Shown in pieces: positions 5,863 to 7,481 of a stretch of 7,481 nucleotides of DNA (position 1 is the stretch's first letter; each line of letters starts with the position of its first letter). The position numbers were made by a program, and so were the translations under genes. A model generated the notes under the pieces. It saw only the letters and a list, made by a program, of their open reading frames with translations, had not been told where the DNA came from and ran no database searches. This stretch comes from an uncultured Eubacteriaceae bacterium (GTDB lineage: Bacteria; Bacillota; Clostridia; Lachnospirales; Lachnospiraceae): the NCBI GenBank assembly GCA_945938055.1, contig CAMEUH010000120.1, positions 1 to 7,481 of the forward strand, given 5' to 3'.

Positions 5863-6189
5863 TTACACCTCCTCGGATAATATACGTAAATACTCAGTAT
5901 TCTGAACACTTACGGCGGATAAACCAAGCCATAAGGACTTCAGTAATACGAGCGACTCTCTGCTAGGTTTGTCAGACGTTAAACAAAAATCGATTAACGC
6001 ATTGTTCTCATCTTCATTAACTTCATATTCATCATCCGTAAACTGATCTATGGAATTAATGGTATTAATGACTAATGTGGATACTGCTGCACAGATAATA
6101 TCCTTGCCGGAATCATCATACTCAGCATGTCCTTCTGACCGAAAGCCTACAATCTCATTTTCTTTCTTACGGATTGTAACTCTTATCAT
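5863..6189 (-). CDS. prp: Ribosomal-processing cysteine protease Prp
   Basis: A 108-residue protein of the Prp (YsxB) family, encoded between L21 and L27 as in most Firmicutes. The catalytic pair is visible: H21 in EGHAEYDDSGKD and C33 in IICAAVSTL. The spacing and flanking residues match the family motif GHA...G.DI.CAAVS. Prp removes the N-terminal extension of L27, an essential step in Staphylococcus aureus, and the matching substrate is the next gene. The stop of rplU lies 16 bases upstream. The ribosome binding site is poor (GTGGTAAAAAG), unlike the strong sites of rplU and rpmA, so the protease may be made at lower level than the two ribosomal proteins. Confidence 0.95.
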   Translation of the reverse strand: MIRVTIRKKENEIVGFRSEGHAEYDDSGKDIICAAVSTLVINTINSIDQFTDDEYEVNEDENNALIDFCLTSDKPSRESLVLLKSLWLGLSAVSVQNTEYLRILSEEV

Positions 6190-6205
6190 AACTTTTTACC
6201 ACAAA

Positions 6206-6514
6206 TTAAGCATTGATTTTTTCAATCTTAACTTCCGTGAATAACTGTCTGTGACCGTTCTTCTTGTGGTATCCAGTTTTTCTCTTATACTTGTAAACGA
6301 TAACTTTCTTGCCTTTTCCTTCTTTCACAACGGAAGCTGTTACGGTTGCACCATCTACTGTTGGATTGCCAATCTTAGCTTCGCCGTTATTTACGAAAAG
6401 AACCTGGTCGAAAGTTACAGTCTCACCAGCGGCAACACCAAGCTTTTCAACTTTGATGACATCGCCTTCCTTAACTGTGTACTGCTTACCACCTGTTGCT
6501 ATAACTGCGTACAT
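6206..6514 (-). CDS. rplU: 50S ribosomal protein L21
   Basis: A 102-residue L21 of usual length. It begins MYAVIATGGKQYTVKEGD and ends with the conserved basic C-terminal region VYKYKRKTGYHKKNGHRQ followed by TEVKIEKINA. L21 binds 23S rRNA, with L20, early in 50S assembly. The start at 6514 is fixed by AGGAGG six bases upstream and by the family N-terminus. The longer frame to 6604 would begin at about the predicted transcription start and has no homologous residues. It is the first gene of the rplU-prp-rpmA transcription unit, driven by the strong promoter at 6611-6639. Confidence 0.98.
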   Translation of the reverse strand: MYAVIATGGKQYTVKEGDVIKVEKLGVAAGETVTFDQVLFVNNGEAKIGNPTVDGATVTASVVKEGKGKKVIVYKYKRKTGYHKKNGHRQLFTEVKIEKINA

Positions 6515-6604
6515 ATGGAACCTCCTACTATCATTACTCGCCAGTTTTGGTGATGCCTGCAAAATAACATTACGGGCATACTTATACCTCACTGTGCGGC
6601 ACAC
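6515..6604 (-). promoter_or_regulatory. Candidate rplU (L21) 5' leader RNA
   Basis: About 90 nt of untranslated leader separate the predicted transcription start from the rplU ATG, longer than needed for a ribosome binding site. It contains a stem pairing ATGCC with GGCAT (6575-6579 with 6553-6557). Possible outer contacts are GTG with CAC and GCCG with TGGC, which would close a larger domain ending just before the AGGAGG. Firmicutes rplU operons are known to have structured L21 leaders thought to mediate autoregulation. Assignment to that class is by position and partial folding only. Confidence 0.5.
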
Positions 6605-6610
6605 TAGAAA

Positions 6611-6639
6611 ATAATATCATTCGCCAATACAAATGTCAA
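6611..6639 (-). promoter_or_regulatory. Sigma-A promoter of the rplU-prp-rpmA operon
   Basis: A consensus -35 TTGACA (6639-6634) is separated by exactly 17 bases from TATTAT (6616-6611), a five-of-six match to the -10. It also has an extended -10 TGA directly upstream. Transcription should start near 6604. The -35 lies only 10 bases after the stop codon of the upstream receptor gene. Confidence 0.92.
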
Positions 6640-6649
6640 CATTTTTTTC

Positions 6650-7481
6650 TTAAGATTCCTTAAAAATTGCAATATCCTGATTAATCATGTCTGCAATGTT
6701 CTTCAAATTATTTGAACATTCCGAAATTTCGGATACAATGGCACTAACTTCAGAAACAGATGCAGAAGTTTCCTGTGTACTTGCTGCATTTTCCTCTGCA
6801 ATGGCGGAAAGATTCTGAAGAACATCCACCACATTTACCCTGGCTTTATCCATCTGCTCCGTATGCTGTAGAATGACACCCACCGCATTAATGGAAGAAT
6901 CAATGCCTGTCATAACCTGTGCAAACTTGTCATCGGTTTCTACCACATTCCTGCTCTGCTTATCCATGATTTCCTTTACATACTGCATGGTCTCTACTGC
7001 TTTATCCGAATCACTGATTAAGGAAACAATAATCTCCTCAATCTGGCGGGCAGATTCATTGGACTGTTCGGCAAGCTTCTGAATTTGTGCCGCAACTACT
7101 GCAAATCCTCTTCCCTGTTCACCGGCTCTTGCTGCTTCAATGGATGCATTCAGGGATAACAGGTTGGTTTCTTCTGCAATGGAGGTAATCAGACCGGTTG
7201 CTTCTTTGATTTTCTGGGCAGACTGGTTTGTGGTATTGGTCTGTACATAAATTTCATCAATGGATTCGGATGCCTGCTTATTAATTTCATTCAGCTTCTG
7301 TAACGTGTCTGTCGCATCCTGTCCAAGCTGTTTCATAATCTGTGCATTTCTGTTTAGATTTTCAACTTCTACCGTCGTCTTTTCAATCATGTCACCAATT
7401 TCAATGACATTTTCGGTCGCATTCTGCGTCTCGGATGCCTGTCCGGTTGCTCCCTGCGCGATGTCACCAACTGCACGCTCT
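6650..7481 (-). CDS. Methyl-accepting chemotaxis protein, C-terminal signalling part (5' end outside window)
   Basis: About 276 residues are visible, and the frame stays open to the window edge, where codons for ERAVGDIAQGATGQASE are read. All of it belongs to the cytoplasmic coiled-coil signalling domain. The hairpin tip that contacts CheA and CheW is at about 7100-7174 (EETNLLSLNASIEAARAGE, then QGRGFAVVA) and is intact. Long helical arms flank it, with alanine/glutamate/glutamine-rich stretches suited to methylation (for example NASIEAARA and ENAASTQETSAS). The protein ends IAIFKES with no CheR-tethering pentapeptide. The sensory and membrane parts are missing, so ligand and location are unknown. 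No terminator is visible before the rplU promoter 10 bases downstream, so read-through into the ribosomal operon is possible. Confidence 0.96.
   Translation of the reverse strand, partial: ERAVGDIAQGATGQASETQNATENVIEIGDMIEKTTVEVENLNRNAQIMKQLGQDATDTLQKLNEINKQASESIDEIYVQTNTTNQSAQKIKEATGLITSIAEETNLLSLNASIEAARAGEQGRGFAVVAAQIQKLAEQSNESARQIEEIIVSLISDSDKAVETMQYVKEIMDKQSRNVVETDDKFAQVMTGIDSSINAVGVILQHTEQMDKARVNVVDVLQNLSAIAEENAASTQETSASVSEVSAIVSEISECSNNLKNIADMINQDIAIFKES

Noticed and set aside
5859..5909. Upstream extension of L27 by 17 residues into prp
   Set aside because: The known L27 extension begins at the ATG at 5858, which has a well-spaced GGAGGTG. The extra residues come from the overlapping prp coding sequence.
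6515..6604. Upstream extension of L21 by 30 residues
   Set aside because: It would start at about the predicted transcription start site, occupies the leader, and does not match L21. AGGAGG precedes the family-standard start at 6514.

Overview
The window looks like the chromosome of a motile, AT-rich Clostridia species, most likely of the Lachnospiraceae. Three things suggest this: the rplU-prp-rpmA-obgE-yhbY-nadD-yqeK-rsfS order, an L27 with the Firmicutes N-terminal cleavage extension, and strong AAGGAGG-type ribosome binding sites. The family is an inference from gene order and protein style; no search was run. All thirteen supported genes lie on the minus strand, so transcription runs from high to low coordinates. 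No tRNA, rRNA, CRISPR array, insertion sequence or plus-strand gene was found, and no gap between genes exceeds about 135 bases.

Reading with transcription: the 3' part of a chemotaxis receptor gene (6650-7481) is followed within 10 bases by a near-consensus promoter (6611-6639) and a leader of about 90 nt. These drive rplU, the ribosomal-processing protease gene prp and rpmA. A terminator (5531-5566) follows rpmA. Then come obgE (ribosome-assembly GTPase), a 37-bp palindrome (4155-4191), yhbY (ribosome-associated RNA-binding protein), nadD (NAD synthesis), yqeK (HD-domain dinucleotide phosphohydrolase), rsfS (ribosome silencing), a nicotinamidase/isochorismatase-family hydrolase and a second HD-domain protein. 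This group ends at a clear intrinsic terminator (969-998). Its themes are ribosome assembly and silencing, and NAD/nucleotide metabolism.

Beyond that terminator a two-gene motility-like unit begins. The first gene (193-885) encodes a membrane protein whose four hydrophobic segments resemble flagellar stator MotA, fused to a LuxR-type DNA-binding domain. Eleven bases downstream starts a true MotA-like gene (1-181, cut by the window edge). This stator-like transcription factor next to motA is the most unusual thing in the window. The housekeeping cluster is thus flanked on both sides by chemotaxis/motility genes.

Most starts were moved inward from the longest open frame because a well-spaced Shine-Dalgarno sequence points to an internal ATG. 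This applies to rplU, rpmA, obgE, nadD, yqeK, the hydrolase, the HD protein and the LuxR fusion.
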